A stretch of DNA of 43,362 bases, taken from an uncultured Acidobacteriota bacterium. Lineage in GTDB: Bacteria > Acidobacteriota > Blastocatellia > RBC074. The first letter of the stretch is position 1, and each line of letters begins with the position of its first letter. The notes under the pieces are model-generated. The model saw nothing but the letters and a program-made list of their open reading frames with translations. It ran no database searches and was not told where the DNA came from. The position numbers and the translations under genes were made by a program. Below are positions 11,306-20,046 of this stretch, one piece after another. The stretch covers positions 1-43,362 of the forward strand of contig CAIOZW010000362.1 in NCBI GenBank assembly GCA_903862855.1, given 5' to 3'.

Positions 11306-12970
11306 TCAGCCTCTCCTTCGAACGGCGCTGATCAGTCGTTCCATCTCTTCAAGGCGAAGCAACCTCGCGCCCGCAATAAAGACAGCAATACCGACCAGAA
11401 TCGATCCAAGCACATTGGTCAGCCGACCGGAGAAGGTGCCAAGGGGAATCCAATTCGCGAGGCTACGACTGACCTGCCAGCAGGTTCCCGCCATGACCAG
11501 CGAGGCCAGAGTGACCCGCAGCAGAGTTGAAGAAAGCGCCCGGCCTTCGATTCCACCTAATCTCTGCCTCATGAAGAATAGAAGTAGCAGAAAATTGACG
11601 ATTGCCACCACCGATATCGAGAGAGCAAGTCCGCGGTGACCGATTCCGAGATATGTCACGGTCCAGTTGGCGACCAGATAGTTGATGGCGATTGAGACAA
11701 GACTGACGAGCATTGGGATCCGGGTCTCCTTCAAAGCGTAGAAGGAGGGCGCCAGAACCCGCACGGCCGAATAGGCGGTCAGACCGACCGCATTGAAGCA
11801 GAGCGCCATCGCCGTCTGGCGTGTATCCTCGGCATCGAACTGGCCACGCTCGAAGATCAGTGCAATGATCGGCTGGCTGAGAACGATCAATCCAGCCGCC
11901 GAGGGGATGGTCAGCAGAAAAGTCAGGCGCAGTGAGGAGGCGATGGTCTTTCGAAACTCGGCAAGATTTTCAAGGGCAATGGCCCGTGAAGCAACTGGCA
12001 GTGTTGCCGTTGAGATGGCCACCCCAAAGATGCCAATCGGCAGATAGATCAGACGGAAGGCATAAGACAGCCAGGAGACGGGACCTTCGCCAAGTCCAGA
12101 GGCAAATTTTGTATTGACAAAGACGTTGATCTGAAGGGCTGCGGTTCCGATGATTGCCGGGGCCATGAGCTTCATCACCTGGCGGACTCCCTCATCCCGC
12201 AGGTCGATGATCGGTTCCCAGCGATAACCAACCGCACGAAGACTCGGCACCTGGATCAGCCATTGCAGGATACCGCCAAAGAGAGTCCCGATCGCCATGC
12301 CGGTAATCGCCGCGGCCGCACCATCGGGATCGAGTGGGCCTCCATTGATGACCCGGGCCACATAGTCCGGGGCGAGGAGCCAGGCGCAGAAGAGACCTCC
12401 GATTATCGATCCGACATTGAACAGAGTCGAGGCAGAAGCCGGCACCGCATAACGATCGCGGGTATTGAGGATGCCCATGGCCACGGCAGCCAGCGAGACC
12501 ATGAGCAGGAAGGGGAACATGATTCGCGTCATACTCACGGCGAGATCGTAGGTCCGCCCAGCAGTAAAAGGATCGCTTGGCGAGGCAGCCGGATCGATCA
12601 GCAGGTTGACGACCTGTGGCGCAAAGATGATTCCGAGCAGGACGATCAGGGTGAGGATGATGATCAGGAGGTTGTTGACCAGGCTTGCCAGTCGCCACGC
12701 AGCCCGCTCTCCCTCACGGGTAATCGTCCGGGAGAAGGTCGTCACAAAGGCGGAGGAGAGAGCACCCTCGGCAAAGAGATCGCGGAGCAGATTTGGGACA
12801 CGAAAGGCGATGATGAAGGCGTCCATTGCAAAGCCGGCCCCGAAAAAGGTGGCGAAGACCTGTTCACGCACCAGCCCGAGGAGACGGCTCCCCATCACCG
12901 CGATCCCGACGACACCGGCCGATCGGGTAACACGCCGCTGCGCCTGCTCCAGTGATGGAGGATTGGCCAT
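11306..12970 (-). CDS. murJ: Lipid II flippase MurJ (MviN family)
   Basis: A 554-residue polytopic inner-membrane protein of the MATE/MOP superfamily that flips lipid II for peptidoglycan synthesis. The family start is clear: SRLLGLVREQVFATFFGAG near 30-50, then DAFIIAFRVPNLLRDLFAEGALSSAFV, which carries the conserved arginine-rich central cavity residues. About 13-14 helices follow. I prefer the ATG at 12970 (AGGAG about 10 bases upstream) over a GTG at 12979 that lies too close to the SD. It begins 5 bases after the argF stop, so the two are probably co-transcribed. It converges on the peroxidase gene with a 16-base gap. Confidence 0.94.
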   Translation of the reverse strand: MANPPSLEQAQRRVTRSAGVVGIAVMGSRLLGLVREQVFATFFGAGFAMDAFIIAFRVPNLLRDLFAEGALSSAFVTTFSRTITREGERAAWRLASLVNNLLIIILTLIVLLGIIFAPQVVNLLIDPAASPSDPFTAGRTYDLAVSMTRIMFPFLLMVSLAAVAMGILNTRDRYAVPASASTLFNVGSIIGGLFCAWLLAPDYVARVINGGPLDPDGAAAAITGMAIGTLFGGILQWLIQVPSLRAVGYRWEPIIDLRDEGVRQVMKLMAPAIIGTAALQINVFVNTKFASGLGEGPVSWLSYAFRLIYLPIGIFGVAISTATLPVASRAIALENLAEFRKTIASSLRLTFLLTIPSAAGLIVLSQPIIALIFERGQFDAEDTRQTAMALCFNAVGLTAYSAVRVLAPSFYALKETRIPMLVSLVSIAINYLVANWTVTYLGIGHRGLALSISVVAIVNFLLLLFFMRQRLGGIEGRALSSTLLRVTLASLVMAGTCWQVSRSLANWIPLGTFSGRLTNVLGSILVGIAVFIAGARLLRLEEMERLISAVRRRG

Positions 12971-12975
12971 CTTGT

Positions 12976-13911
12976 TCACTTCTCCTGATTGGCACGAACC
13001 AGCAGAAGCATGATCGCTTTCTGGGTATGGAGCCTGTTCTCGGCCTGGTCATAGACGATCGCACAACTGCTGTCGATCACCTGCGCGTCGACCTCATCCC
13101 CGCGATGAGCAGGCAGACAATGCATGAAATAGGCTCCACGCGCGGCTGCGGCCATCAGCTTGCGGGTCACCCGGTATGAAGAGAAGATCTCACGCCGTCG
13201 TTCAGTCTCAGCCTCAAATCCCATCGAGGCCCAGACATCGGTATAGACCGCCTGCACTCCGTCTACTGCTTCGAATGGGTCATTGACAACTTCGATCTTC
13301 GCGCCAGTTCGGCGAGCCTCACGCCGCGCCAGCTTGACCACCTCTGCCGCCGGCTCGTAACCCTTTGGCGTCCCGACACGGATATGTGCGCCAAGCTTGG
13401 CGGCTCCAAAGATCAGTGAATGGCAGGTGTTATTGCCATCACCGACATACGCAAGACTGAAACCCTTCAGATCGGGTCCAACCTTCTCCGTCAGAGTGAA
13501 GTAGTCGGTCAACCCCTGGCAGGGATGCGAAAATTCGGAGAGCCCATTGATCACCGGAACCGCAGAGTGGGCCGCCAGCTCAATTACGGTTTCGTGGCTG
13601 TAGGTGCGGGCGACGATCACATCGACCCACCGTTCGAGGTTGAGGGCCATGTCCTTGACCGACTCTCGTTCGCCAAGTCGTACGCCCTGGTGATCGAGAT
13701 AGACACACGAAGCACCCATCTGTGTCGCGCCGAGATCGAAGGTCACTCGCGTCCGCAGGCTTGGCTTCTCGAAGATCAAGGCCACGCTGCAGCCAGAGAG
13801 GGCGTTGCCAAAAGCACGTGGATCACTCTTCAGCTCACCCGCCGTCTGAAAGATCTTTGCGACCTCCCTGCTCGTCAAGTCATGTATGGTAATCAAATCC
13901 TTAAGGGCCAC
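12976..13911 (-). CDS. argF: Ornithine carbamoyltransferase
   Basis: A 311-residue cytoplasmic enzyme that makes citrulline from ornithine and carbamoyl phosphate in arginine biosynthesis. The carbamoyl-phosphate motif SLRTR is at 51-55 (STRTR in many homologues, so the second residue is Leu here). HPCQ is at 129-132, and the ornithine-side HCLP, with the conserved cysteine, is at 264-267. The start is a GTG at 13911, with GGAGGT about 11 bases upstream. No other arginine gene lies in the window. The neighbours are murJ (5 bases downstream) and a small DMT-type membrane protein gene 58 bases upstream. An N-acetylornithine-using paralogue is conceivable, but the motifs fit ordinary OTC. Confidence 0.93.
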   Translation of the reverse strand: MALKDLITIHDLTSREVAKIFQTAGELKSDPRAFGNALSGCSVALIFEKPSLRTRVTFDLGATQMGASCVYLDHQGVRLGERESVKDMALNLERWVDVIVARTYSHETVIELAAHSAVPVINGLSEFSHPCQGLTDYFTLTEKVGPDLKGFSLAYVGDGNNTCHSLIFGAAKLGAHIRVGTPKGYEPAAEVVKLARREARRTGAKIEVVNDPFEAVDGVQAVYTDVWASMGFEAETERRREIFSSYRVTRKLMAAAARGAYFMHCLPAHRGDEVDAQVIDSSCAIVYDQAENRLHTQKAIMLLLVRANQEK

Positions 13912-13969
13912 TTGGTTCTCTCACCTCCCGATCGCTCTGTTCAGAAACAAGGCGCGAATTATACGTGGA

Positions 13970-14422
13970 CTACTTTCGCTGCACAAACCAAATTCCAAGC
14001 AGCAGAAAGAGGATACCAAAGATGCGCGAAGGAGTAACAAGCCGTGTTGGAAGACCGAACAGTCCATAATGGTCCAGGATCAGCGCCCCGGCCATCTGCC
14101 CGACAATGATGGCAACACTGAAGAATGCGGCACCCATCTTTGGCACGACCAGAACTCCCGAGATGACCATGATCACACCGATGAATCCACCGCACCAGGC
14201 CCACCACGGAGCAGCCACCGCGCCACGCCAGGTGCCTGGCTGAAGGCGAAGCCACCCGAGGAGTGAGGTAATCGTGATGAGGGCGAGAAGTCCAACCATG
14301 AAGTTGATCATCGCACTATAGAACGGGCTCACGACGTAGGTCCGCATCTTCGCGTTTATTGCTGCCTGGGCGGGGATGAGCATCCCGGCCAGAAGTGTAA
14401 ATGCCAGCCAGCCAATCTTCAT
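13970..14422 (-). CDS. DMT-type membrane protein, DUF606/YdcZ family
   Basis: A 150-residue, very hydrophobic protein with five predicted helices, matching the DUF606 (YdcZ) half-size members of the drug/metabolite transporter superfamily. The family pattern is visible in GMLIPAQAAINAKMR near 13-27, in WWAWCGGFIGV near the middle, and in ILFLLLGIWFVQRK at the end. The substrate is unknown; small DMT proteins usually dimerise. The ATG at 14422 has AAGGAG 9 bases upstream; a TTG at 14431 is too close to it. The gene lies 58 bases before argF on the same strand and may be transcribed with it. Confidence 0.85.
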   Translation of the reverse strand: MKIGWLAFTLLAGMLIPAQAAINAKMRTYVVSPFYSAMINFMVGLLALITITSLLGWLRLQPGTWRGAVAAPWWAWCGGFIGVIMVISGVLVVPKMGAAFFSVAIIVGQMAGALILDHYGLFGLPTRLVTPSRIFGILFLLLGIWFVQRK

Positions 14423-14482
14423 CGGCCGCAACTCCTTCCCGGCTGCCAGGTCGAGTCACTGGCAGCTTCTCTTTCAAATAAT

Positions 14483-14526
14483 GATGGCCGGTCTCGGAGC
14501 AGAAACGCTCCGGGGGGCCGGCCATC
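14483..14526 (-). terminator. Hairpin between oxidoreductase and DMT genes
   Basis: GATGGCCGG pairs with CCGGCCATC and an inner GGAGC pairs with GCTCC, giving a two-part stem with an internal loop. On the minus strand it is followed by ATTATTT. It lies about 90 bases after the stop of the oxidoreductase gene and is probably its terminator. The T-tract is weak. Confidence 0.5.
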
Positions 14527-14615
14527 AACAACCTTCTGACTCAGAGAGGCCGGGGCGGAAGGGGATCATTGCTGAATCCTCCGGCTCGGCCTGTCCCAAA
14601 GCAGCCTCTGGCAAC

Positions 14616-15923
14616 CTAACCAAGCGACTCGAGGTTGAGCTTGAGGTTCCAGTTGTCGTTCGACTTGAGCATCCGATCCCAGGTGATCTCCCGGCCGGAA
14701 GTGACGGCCATGCGCCCGATGATCGAAGTGAGGGTCGTCTCGACTCCCTGCTCGACCTGATTCTCATACTTCCCGGACTTGATGCTGTCGACAAGCGCCT
14801 TCATCTTCGTGCCGACGGCGGCATGAAGATCGACCTTTCCGGCATCCATCCGGTCACCAGTCTTCTGCCCCTCCCGAACCTGATTGAGCGTGATCGTCGC
14901 CGGACCGCTCTGCATCGTCTCGGCAAATCCGTCAACGCCAAAGAACCGCTCACCCTGCTGACGATAGCCCTTGTTGCGGAACTGGTTCGAAGTGAAGCTG
15001 ACATGCACATCACCCGGATAGGTGTAGGTCAGCATGTAATGATCGTTGGTGAGCATCGACGCCGGGATACCATCAACCTGCTTGCGCAGCGCACGACCGG
15101 CCGATCCACTTGCCTTGATCGGATGCGACTTCATTGCCCAGTTGACGACATCGACGATATGGATGTTCTGCTCGACGATGATGTCTCCGGAGAGAGCCAT
15201 GTCGAAGACCCAGTTGCGGATGCGTGATTCAAGGTCGCTCATGCCGGGTTTGTTCTGACGACCCAGATCGTTGGTATAGTAGAAGCTCTGGCCAAGGACG
15301 ATCGCGCCGATCTCACCGGCGTGGATCCTGTTGATGGTGTTGCGGTATCCCTCGTCGTAACGCTTCTGGAAACCGACGTGGACACTCACCTTGCCATCCG
15401 CCTGCTTGCCGGCCTTGAGCACGCGCATGCAACCCGCCACATCGGTCGCCACCGGCTTTTCGAGATAGACGTGCTTTCCAGCCGCAACACTCGCTTCGAG
15501 ATGCTCCGGGTGGAAGTACGGGGGACTTGTCACCAGCACCAGATCGACATCCTTCGAAGCGACCAGCTTTTCAAAGCCGCGATGCCCCTTGAAAAGGTTC
15601 GATTCCGGAATTTTGCCGTAGCCCTTCGCCTCACACTTGCGATCAAAATTGGCCTGTGCCGCCTTGACCTTGTCCTCAAATACGTCGTGGAGCGCGGCGA
15701 TACGCACATCGGTGTTGTTCAGAAATTCACCGCCATCATAGGTGCCACGACCGCCAAGGCCGATGATACCAAGACCAAGAGCGGAGTTTGCCGCGTAGGT
15801 GAAGACTGTCGAGGCCGGGAGAATCGTCACTCCAGCGCCAATCGTCGCCGCCTTTTTGACAAAATTGCGACGTGGAAGAGACGAGCTCTCCACCGCTGTT
15901 CCATTCGAACTCTTTTCTTTCAT
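14616..15923 (-). CDS. Tat-exported Gfo/Idh/MocA family oxidoreductase
   Basis: A 435-residue NAD(P)-dependent sugar oxidoreductase-like protein. A twin-arginine signal (PRRNFVKKA, arginines at 18-19, then a hydrophobic stretch to about 45) suggests export with its cofactor bound. The Rossmann motif GLGGRG is at 55-60, and the family's EKP motif is at 155-157 with the expected catalytic-side lysine. The C-terminal alpha/beta domain (from about 165) includes MALSGDIIVEQNIHIVDVVNW. Tat-signalled Gfo/Idh proteins are typical of Acidobacteria, Planctomycetes and Verrucomicrobia and act on sugar derivatives; the substrate here is unknown. The ATG at 15923 follows a GGAGAG. The dipeptidase gene ends 83 bases upstream on the same strand. 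Confidence 0.88.
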   Translation of the reverse strand: MKEKSSNGTAVESSSLPRRNFVKKAATIGAGVTILPASTVFTYAANSALGLGIIGLGGRGTYDGGEFLNNTDVRIAALHDVFEDKVKAAQANFDRKCEAKGYGKIPESNLFKGHRGFEKLVASKDVDLVLVTSPPYFHPEHLEASVAAGKHVYLEKPVATDVAGCMRVLKAGKQADGKVSVHVGFQKRYDEGYRNTINRIHAGEIGAIVLGQSFYYTNDLGRQNKPGMSDLESRIRNWVFDMALSGDIIVEQNIHIVDVVNWAMKSHPIKASGSAGRALRKQVDGIPASMLTNDHYMLTYTYPGDVHVSFTSNQFRNKGYRQQGERFFGVDGFAETMQSGPATITLNQVREGQKTGDRMDAGKVDLHAAVGTKMKALVDSIKSGKYENQVEQGVETTLTSIIGRMAVTSGREITWDRMLKSNDNWNLKLNLESLG

Positions 15924-16005
15924 TGCTCTCTCCTTAAACAGTTATTTGGTATATGTCTGAATGTTACTTCAGCAAAATAGCAGCGAGTTTCCAGTCTGAT
16001 GATCC

Positions 16006-17268
16006 TTACTCGGCACCAGCCTTGGCGACTGGAGCGATACGCGCACGCGAAGGCTTGGTTCCGGCGGCCTTGAGTTGGAGGGCCACCTCCTCGTTACGGG
16101 CCATGACCCGCAGGAGGTTCTCACCCAGAACCTTGCGTACGTCGGCTTCAGAATAACCGCGACGAAGAAGTTCAAGGGTGATTACCGGAAGCTTCGAGAT
16201 ATCTTCCATGCCAGTTGGAAGAAGTCCGTCAACCCCGTCAAAATCTGATCCGATTCCAACGTGGTCGATACCGGCAACTTTGATTACGTGCTCGAAATGC
16301 TGCATAAGCATCTCAAGAGTTGCCGTCTGTGCCGCCTTGTTCGGTCGTGGCTGGCCTGGTCGGGCATAGTCTGTATTGATGAATCCGTTGTAGAAATTGA
16401 CCATGACCACTCCGCCATTCCTGGCCAGTGACCGCAGCATCTCATCGGAGAGATTGCGCGGCACATCGGTCAACGCTCTGGCCGACGAGTGAGAGGCGAT
16501 CACGGGCGAGCGAGTCACCTCGATCACGTCAAAGAATGTCTCATCGCTGACGTGGGAGATATCGACCATCATCCCAAGTCGATTCATCTCCCCCACTACC
16601 TCCCGGCCAAAATCACTGAGGCCATTATGGCGTTTTTCAGCAGCGATGGAAATACCGCCAGCTGCATCGGCCCAGTTATTGGTATTGGTGTGGGTCAGGG
16701 TCATATACCGGATGCCAAGTCGATGAAAGAGCCGCAGGGCCGCGAGGCTGTCCTCGATCGCGTGACCTCCCTCGATTCCCATGAGCGCGGCAATCTTTCC
16801 CGTCCGGTGAATCCGTCTGATATCGGCGACCGTATAGGCCATGGTCAGAGCAGCAGGGTGACGCCGGACCTGCTCATAGACGCCATCGATCATCTCCATT
16901 GCGCGTCGGGCTGACCCACCCTGGCGGGCATAAGCTGAGGAGACATAGATCGAAAAGAACTCGGCGCCGAGCCCACCCTCTTTCATGCGAGGGATATCGG
17001 TCTGGATTCGCCCAGAGTGATCGCGGGCTCCCATATCAAAATCCTCATCGACAATCGGAGATGTAATGTCGTTATGAGTATCGATAACGATTGCTGATCG
17101 ATGGAGCCGCCGGGCCCGCTCCCTGAGCAGGGCTTCGCGATCAGCGCGCGGTGACTTTTCGCCAGCATTCGTTGCAACTGACGGCGGACTGGAGGTCTGA
17201 CTGAACAGACCTCCAGTCAGACTGATGAGCAGGGCAATGATCAGCCCTGATTGAAATGCACGGGACAT
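16006..17268 (-). CDS. Exported membrane-dipeptidase-type peptidase (M19)
   Basis: A 420-residue secreted metallopeptidase of the M19 renal-dipeptidase family, which cleaves dipeptides and can accept D-residues. A signal peptide occupies about 1-24. Zinc ligands are visible in IDTHND (H65, D67), the bridging glutamate in MGIEGGH, then DISHVSD and ASHSSARAL, and finally GSDFDG near the C-terminus. All key residues appear present. The ATG at 17268 has AAGGATTATTT upstream. Codons 17-28 contain a 13-bp perfect inverted repeat, and a 22-base palindrome lies about 50 bases before the start; both are listed separately. The gene precedes the Tat oxidoreductase gene on the same strand. Confidence 0.92.
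   Translation of the reverse strand: MSRAFQSGLIIALLISLTGGLFSQTSSPPSVATNAGEKSPRADREALLRERARRLHRSAIVIDTHNDITSPIVDEDFDMGARDHSGRIQTDIPRMKEGGLGAEFFSIYVSSAYARQGGSARRAMEMIDGVYEQVRRHPAALTMAYTVADIRRIHRTGKIAALMGIEGGHAIEDSLAALRLFHRLGIRYMTLTHTNTNNWADAAGGISIAAEKRHNGLSDFGREVVGEMNRLGMMVDISHVSDETFFDVIEVTRSPVIASHSSARALTDVPRNLSDEMLRSLARNGGVVMVNFYNGFINTDYARPGQPRPNKAAQTATLEMLMQHFEHVIKVAGIDHVGIGSDFDGVDGLLPTGMEDISKLPVITLELLRRGYSEADVRKVLGENLLRVMARNEEVALQLKAAGTKPSRARIAPVAKAGAE
17187..17218 (-). other. Perfect 13-bp inverted repeat inside the dipeptidase 5' coding region
   Basis: The arms are 17187-17199 and 17206-17218 (GACTGGAGGTCTG and its exact complement) with a 6-base loop. In the mRNA it spans about codons 17-28, at the end of the signal-peptide region. 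It would form a very stable early hairpin. Confidence 0.85.
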
Positions 17269-17660
17269 AAATAATCCTTTCGGTCAGACTGTCCTCTCAG
17301 GCGAACAGCCCCCGAAGGTAATGGTCACGACCATTACCCTCGGCGCAGGAATCTAAAGGCTCGCCACCAGGTTGACCCGCGCGCACGGCGCGGCGCTGCC
17401 GGGTTCGATCTCTCTGACTTTTCCGGCTATTGTGGATTGTGATTCAAAATTCCGCAAGGCCAAGTCCCTCGTCCATTGGCGCCCCGCCGGGTCGATCTGG
17501 CAGACAAGCCTGACCATCTTGAAGACAGGCTGAAGAGAACGGTCTTCGTGGTACAATGTGCGCCTGTCGAAAGCCAGGCTGGCCCAAGTGAGTGGGTGAT
17601 TGGGTGTTTGGCACAGAGGCCGGGAGAGCAGCATATGAGACGGGAGAGGGAGGGCAGAAA
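17269..17660. other. Divergent spacer upstream of dipeptidase and SPOR-like genes
   Basis: About 390 bases between the minus-strand dipeptidase start and the plus-strand GTG at 17661. It contains the palindrome at 17312-17343. The frame of the plus-strand gene is open back to a GTG at 17592, but this part looks non-coding. No RNA gene or convincing promoter pair was found. Confidence 0.55.
17312..17343. promoter_or_regulatory. Long palindrome in the dipeptidase leader/promoter
   Basis: The core GGTAATGGTC-AC-GACCATTACC (17317-17338) is a perfect 10-bp inverted repeat. Beyond one mismatch it extends with CCGA/TCGG. It lies about 45-75 bases upstream of the dipeptidase ATG, fits an operator for a dimeric regulator, and has no T-tract, so a terminator is unlikely. 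Confidence 0.55.
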
Positions 17661-18302
17661 GTGTTCAAGGCTCTGAGAAACCTGACATTGGCGGACAAGC
17701 GTGCCCTGGCCGTCTTTTTCGCCATTGCCTTCATCTGTGCAATCTATTTCGCCTCTGGCATTCTGGTCAGCTATGTTTCACCACCAGCCGACTTCCTGGA
17801 AATTGCAGCAAATGGGAAAGGGACGATGGTCGAGATTTCGAACATCCCAAGTTATGACAGCGCGACCCAGATCGGCAGCAAGATCAGGGAGATTCGCCGG
17901 ATCGACTCGAATATCGAATACTCGCCGACGGGTTTCGGATATATCATTCGCGTCGGTCCCTTTACACGGCGGGAGATGGCCGAGCAACTGGCGAACGAAC
18001 TGAAGAGCGTCTTTAACAATCTGATCACGCTGCGTGAAGTCTGTCCGGTGGGACCCAACTGCCCACCGAGCGGGAGAGAGAGTACTGACGAGCGCCCGGG
18101 AGAGCGGCCCCCGCCCGTCACCGTCGGCCCAGTCGGCCCAGTCGGTTCTTCTGGATCGGCTGGTTCATTCAGTTCTGCGGCCGAAGACTCGCGGTCTGCC
18201 GCCCCAACCGATCCAACCATTATCAACAACCAGAATAGCCAGACTGGTCAGGCCGATCCGTCAAAGCCGGCTGGTCAAAAGTCAGGAGAGAAGAGACCTT
18301 GA
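17661..18302 (+). CDS. Membrane-anchored SPOR-like protein
   Basis: A 213-residue protein with a short cytoplasmic N-terminus, one membrane helix (about 15-36) and an extracytoplasmic region. Residues about 50-130 have the length and strand/helix rhythm of a SPOR (septal peptidoglycan-binding) domain: MVEISNI, a helix, then YIIRVGPFTRREMAEQLANELK. Two cysteines follow in CPVGPNC, then a Gly/Pro/Ser-rich, low-complexity tail. The GTG at 17661 is preferred because GAGGGAGGG lies 6 bases upstream and the helix is then placed normally. The stop overlaps the TTG of lnt (TTGA), so the two are coupled. SPOR assignment is by pattern only; a cell-envelope role agrees with the lnt partner. Confidence 0.7.
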   Translation: MFKALRNLTLADKRALAVFFAIAFICAIYFASGILVSYVSPPADFLEIAANGKGTMVEISNIPSYDSATQIGSKIREIRRIDSNIEYSPTGFGYIIRVGPFTRREMAEQLANELKSVFNNLITLREVCPVGPNCPPSGRESTDERPGERPPPVTVGPVGPVGSSGSAGSFSSAAEDSRSAAPTDPTIINNQNSQTGQADPSKPAGQKSGEKRP

Positions 18303-19984
18303 CGATTATTCCCGCATCCTTAACCCGACTTCTGGCCAGCCGAAGTATCGTCTTGCAGACGGCACTGGCGACACTTTCCGGGGTACTGCTTCTCCTCTCA
18401 TATCCGCCCTTCGGGTATGCGCACCTGATCTGGGTCGCCCTGCTGCCGTTGCTGGTGCTGATTGGGAGCGGAGTCACGCGGCGGAGGGCATTTCTGCTCG
18501 GTTGGCTGACAGGGGTGATCTGGATCTACTCGACAGATAGCTGGATTGCCCATTCCATGGTCTTCTATGGAGATCTGGCAACGGGACTGGCCTATGCGGT
18601 CTGCCTTCTCTTTGCCATGATTCTGGCCATCTTTCCAGGGCTCTTCGTGCTTGGCCAGGCTCAGTTAGTCCGTTCATTTGGCTGGGTTGCATTTGGAGCA
18701 ACCCCCTTTGTCTGGGTCGCCAGTGAATGGTTGCGACAGTTTCTGACCGGAGTAACCTGGAACTCCCTGGGGATTGCGCAGGTCGACAACTATCGAGTGG
18801 CACGTATTGCACAGCTGGGCGGGGTCTATCTGGTCACAGCAGAGATCGTCGCGGTCACGAGTGTTTTGATACTGCTGACGAGAATCCACCGTCGGGCAAC
18901 TGGCCGGGTTGCCGTCGCACTGGGGATGATGGCCTTCCTGCTCTATTTCGTACCCGGGTCGGCTAACCCGATCAAGGGGGCGGCGGGAGCCCTGGTCAGC
19001 ATCGTCGGGGTGCAGCCGAATCTTGCGCCCGAGACGGCCGATGATCCGGGAAGAGAGGCGGAAGCGCTTGAGCGAACGATCAATCAGACCCGTGAGGCAA
19101 TCGATCGAAGTCCGGAGAAGCGCGCTGATCTGGCAGTCTGGGCGGAGTCGCCACTCACCCTCTTCCTCGACCGCGACCCGGCATTACGGGCACGGTTCGA
19201 GACACTCGCCAGAGAGACCGGTACATACCTCGTTCTCAATACCGTCGCCCACGAGGGTCAGAGCTACTTCAACAGCATCAGCATCATTCCGCCATCTGGT
19301 TCATCTGGTGCGAATGGGGTGGCAGAGCTGAAGCGGTATGACAAGGTACGCCTCGTGCCCTTCGGCGAATACGTGCCATTCCGTTCCCTGCTTGGTCGCT
19401 TCGTACCGACCATTACCGGAGACTTTGCCGCAGGAGATGAAGCGGTCGTCAACCTGCTTCGACTTGAGACACGCCGCGCCGCACTCCTGACTACTGACAG
19501 CGGGTCTTTCGACCCCTCGATCGACCCGGCGATCGAACGGACGACCAATTTTATCAGGCTTGGAGGATTCATCTGCTACGAAGCAGCCTACCCGGACCAT
19601 GTCCGCCGCTTCGTCAAGGATGGGGCAACACTTCTTGTCAATGTCTCCAATGATGGCTGGTTTGGAAATACGGCTGGAGCTCGACAGCACCTCAATCACG
19701 TGCGGATGCGGGCAATCGAGAATGATCGCGACATCATCCGGGTCACCAACAGCGGCATCTCGGCCCTCATTTCCGCCGAGGGTGCGGTGATCGATCCACT
19801 GCCGCAGTTCATCGCCGGCAGTCAGTTCTGGCAAGCGCAGGCGAGGCGCAATATCACGACCTATGTAAGATATGGAGACTGGTTCGCCATCAGCGCACTC
19901 ATCCTGACCGTGCTCCTTCTCAGCGGAGCATTGGCAGGAATCGAGCGACGCTGGTCGGCTGAAGCGCCACCGTCAGCTCGCTGA
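18299..19984 (+). CDS. lnt: Apolipoprotein N-acyltransferase
   Basis: A 561-residue inner-membrane enzyme that adds the third acyl chain to lipoproteins. The N-terminal half has six or more helices (about 20-220). The periplasmic nitrilase-like domain (about 232-520) has the catalytic triad: E283 in WAESP, K349 in YDKVRLVPFGEYVPF and C426 in GFICYE. The downstream SNDGWFG motif is also present. A last helix lies near 530-550. About 25 residues (TTDSGSFDPSIDP region, 398-420) precede the catalytic Cys strand as an insertion compared with the E. coli enzyme. The start is a TTG overlapping the upstream stop, with AGGAGA 9 bases before it. It fits the Lol-type genes at 37-42 kb. Confidence 0.94.
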   Translation: MTIIPASLTRLLASRSIVLQTALATLSGVLLLLSYPPFGYAHLIWVALLPLLVLIGSGVTRRRAFLLGWLTGVIWIYSTDSWIAHSMVFYGDLATGLAYAVCLLFAMILAIFPGLFVLGQAQLVRSFGWVAFGATPFVWVASEWLRQFLTGVTWNSLGIAQVDNYRVARIAQLGGVYLVTAEIVAVTSVLILLTRIHRRATGRVAVALGMMAFLLYFVPGSANPIKGAAGALVSIVGVQPNLAPETADDPGREAEALERTINQTREAIDRSPEKRADLAVWAESPLTLFLDRDPALRARFETLARETGTYLVLNTVAHEGQSYFNSISIIPPSGSSGANGVAELKRYDKVRLVPFGEYVPFRSLLGRFVPTITGDFAAGDEAVVNLLRLETRRAALLTTDSGSFDPSIDPAIERTTNFIRLGGFICYEAAYPDHVRRFVKDGATLLVNVSNDGWFGNTAGARQHLNHVRMRAIENDRDIIRVTNSGISALISAEGAVIDPLPQFIAGSQFWQAQARRNITTYVRYGDWFAISALILTVLLLSGALAGIERRWSAEAPPSAR

Positions 19985-20046
19985 GTGACGGGGCGCTCCC
20001 TGTTTACCGGCAGTTACCAGCATAAACCCGGTCGGAATGCTCCAGG

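Noticed and set aside
14376-15227. 283-codon plus-strand frame over the DMT 5' end, hairpin and oxidoreductase 3' end
   Set aside because: It crosses a terminator-like hairpin and lies antisense to two supported genes.
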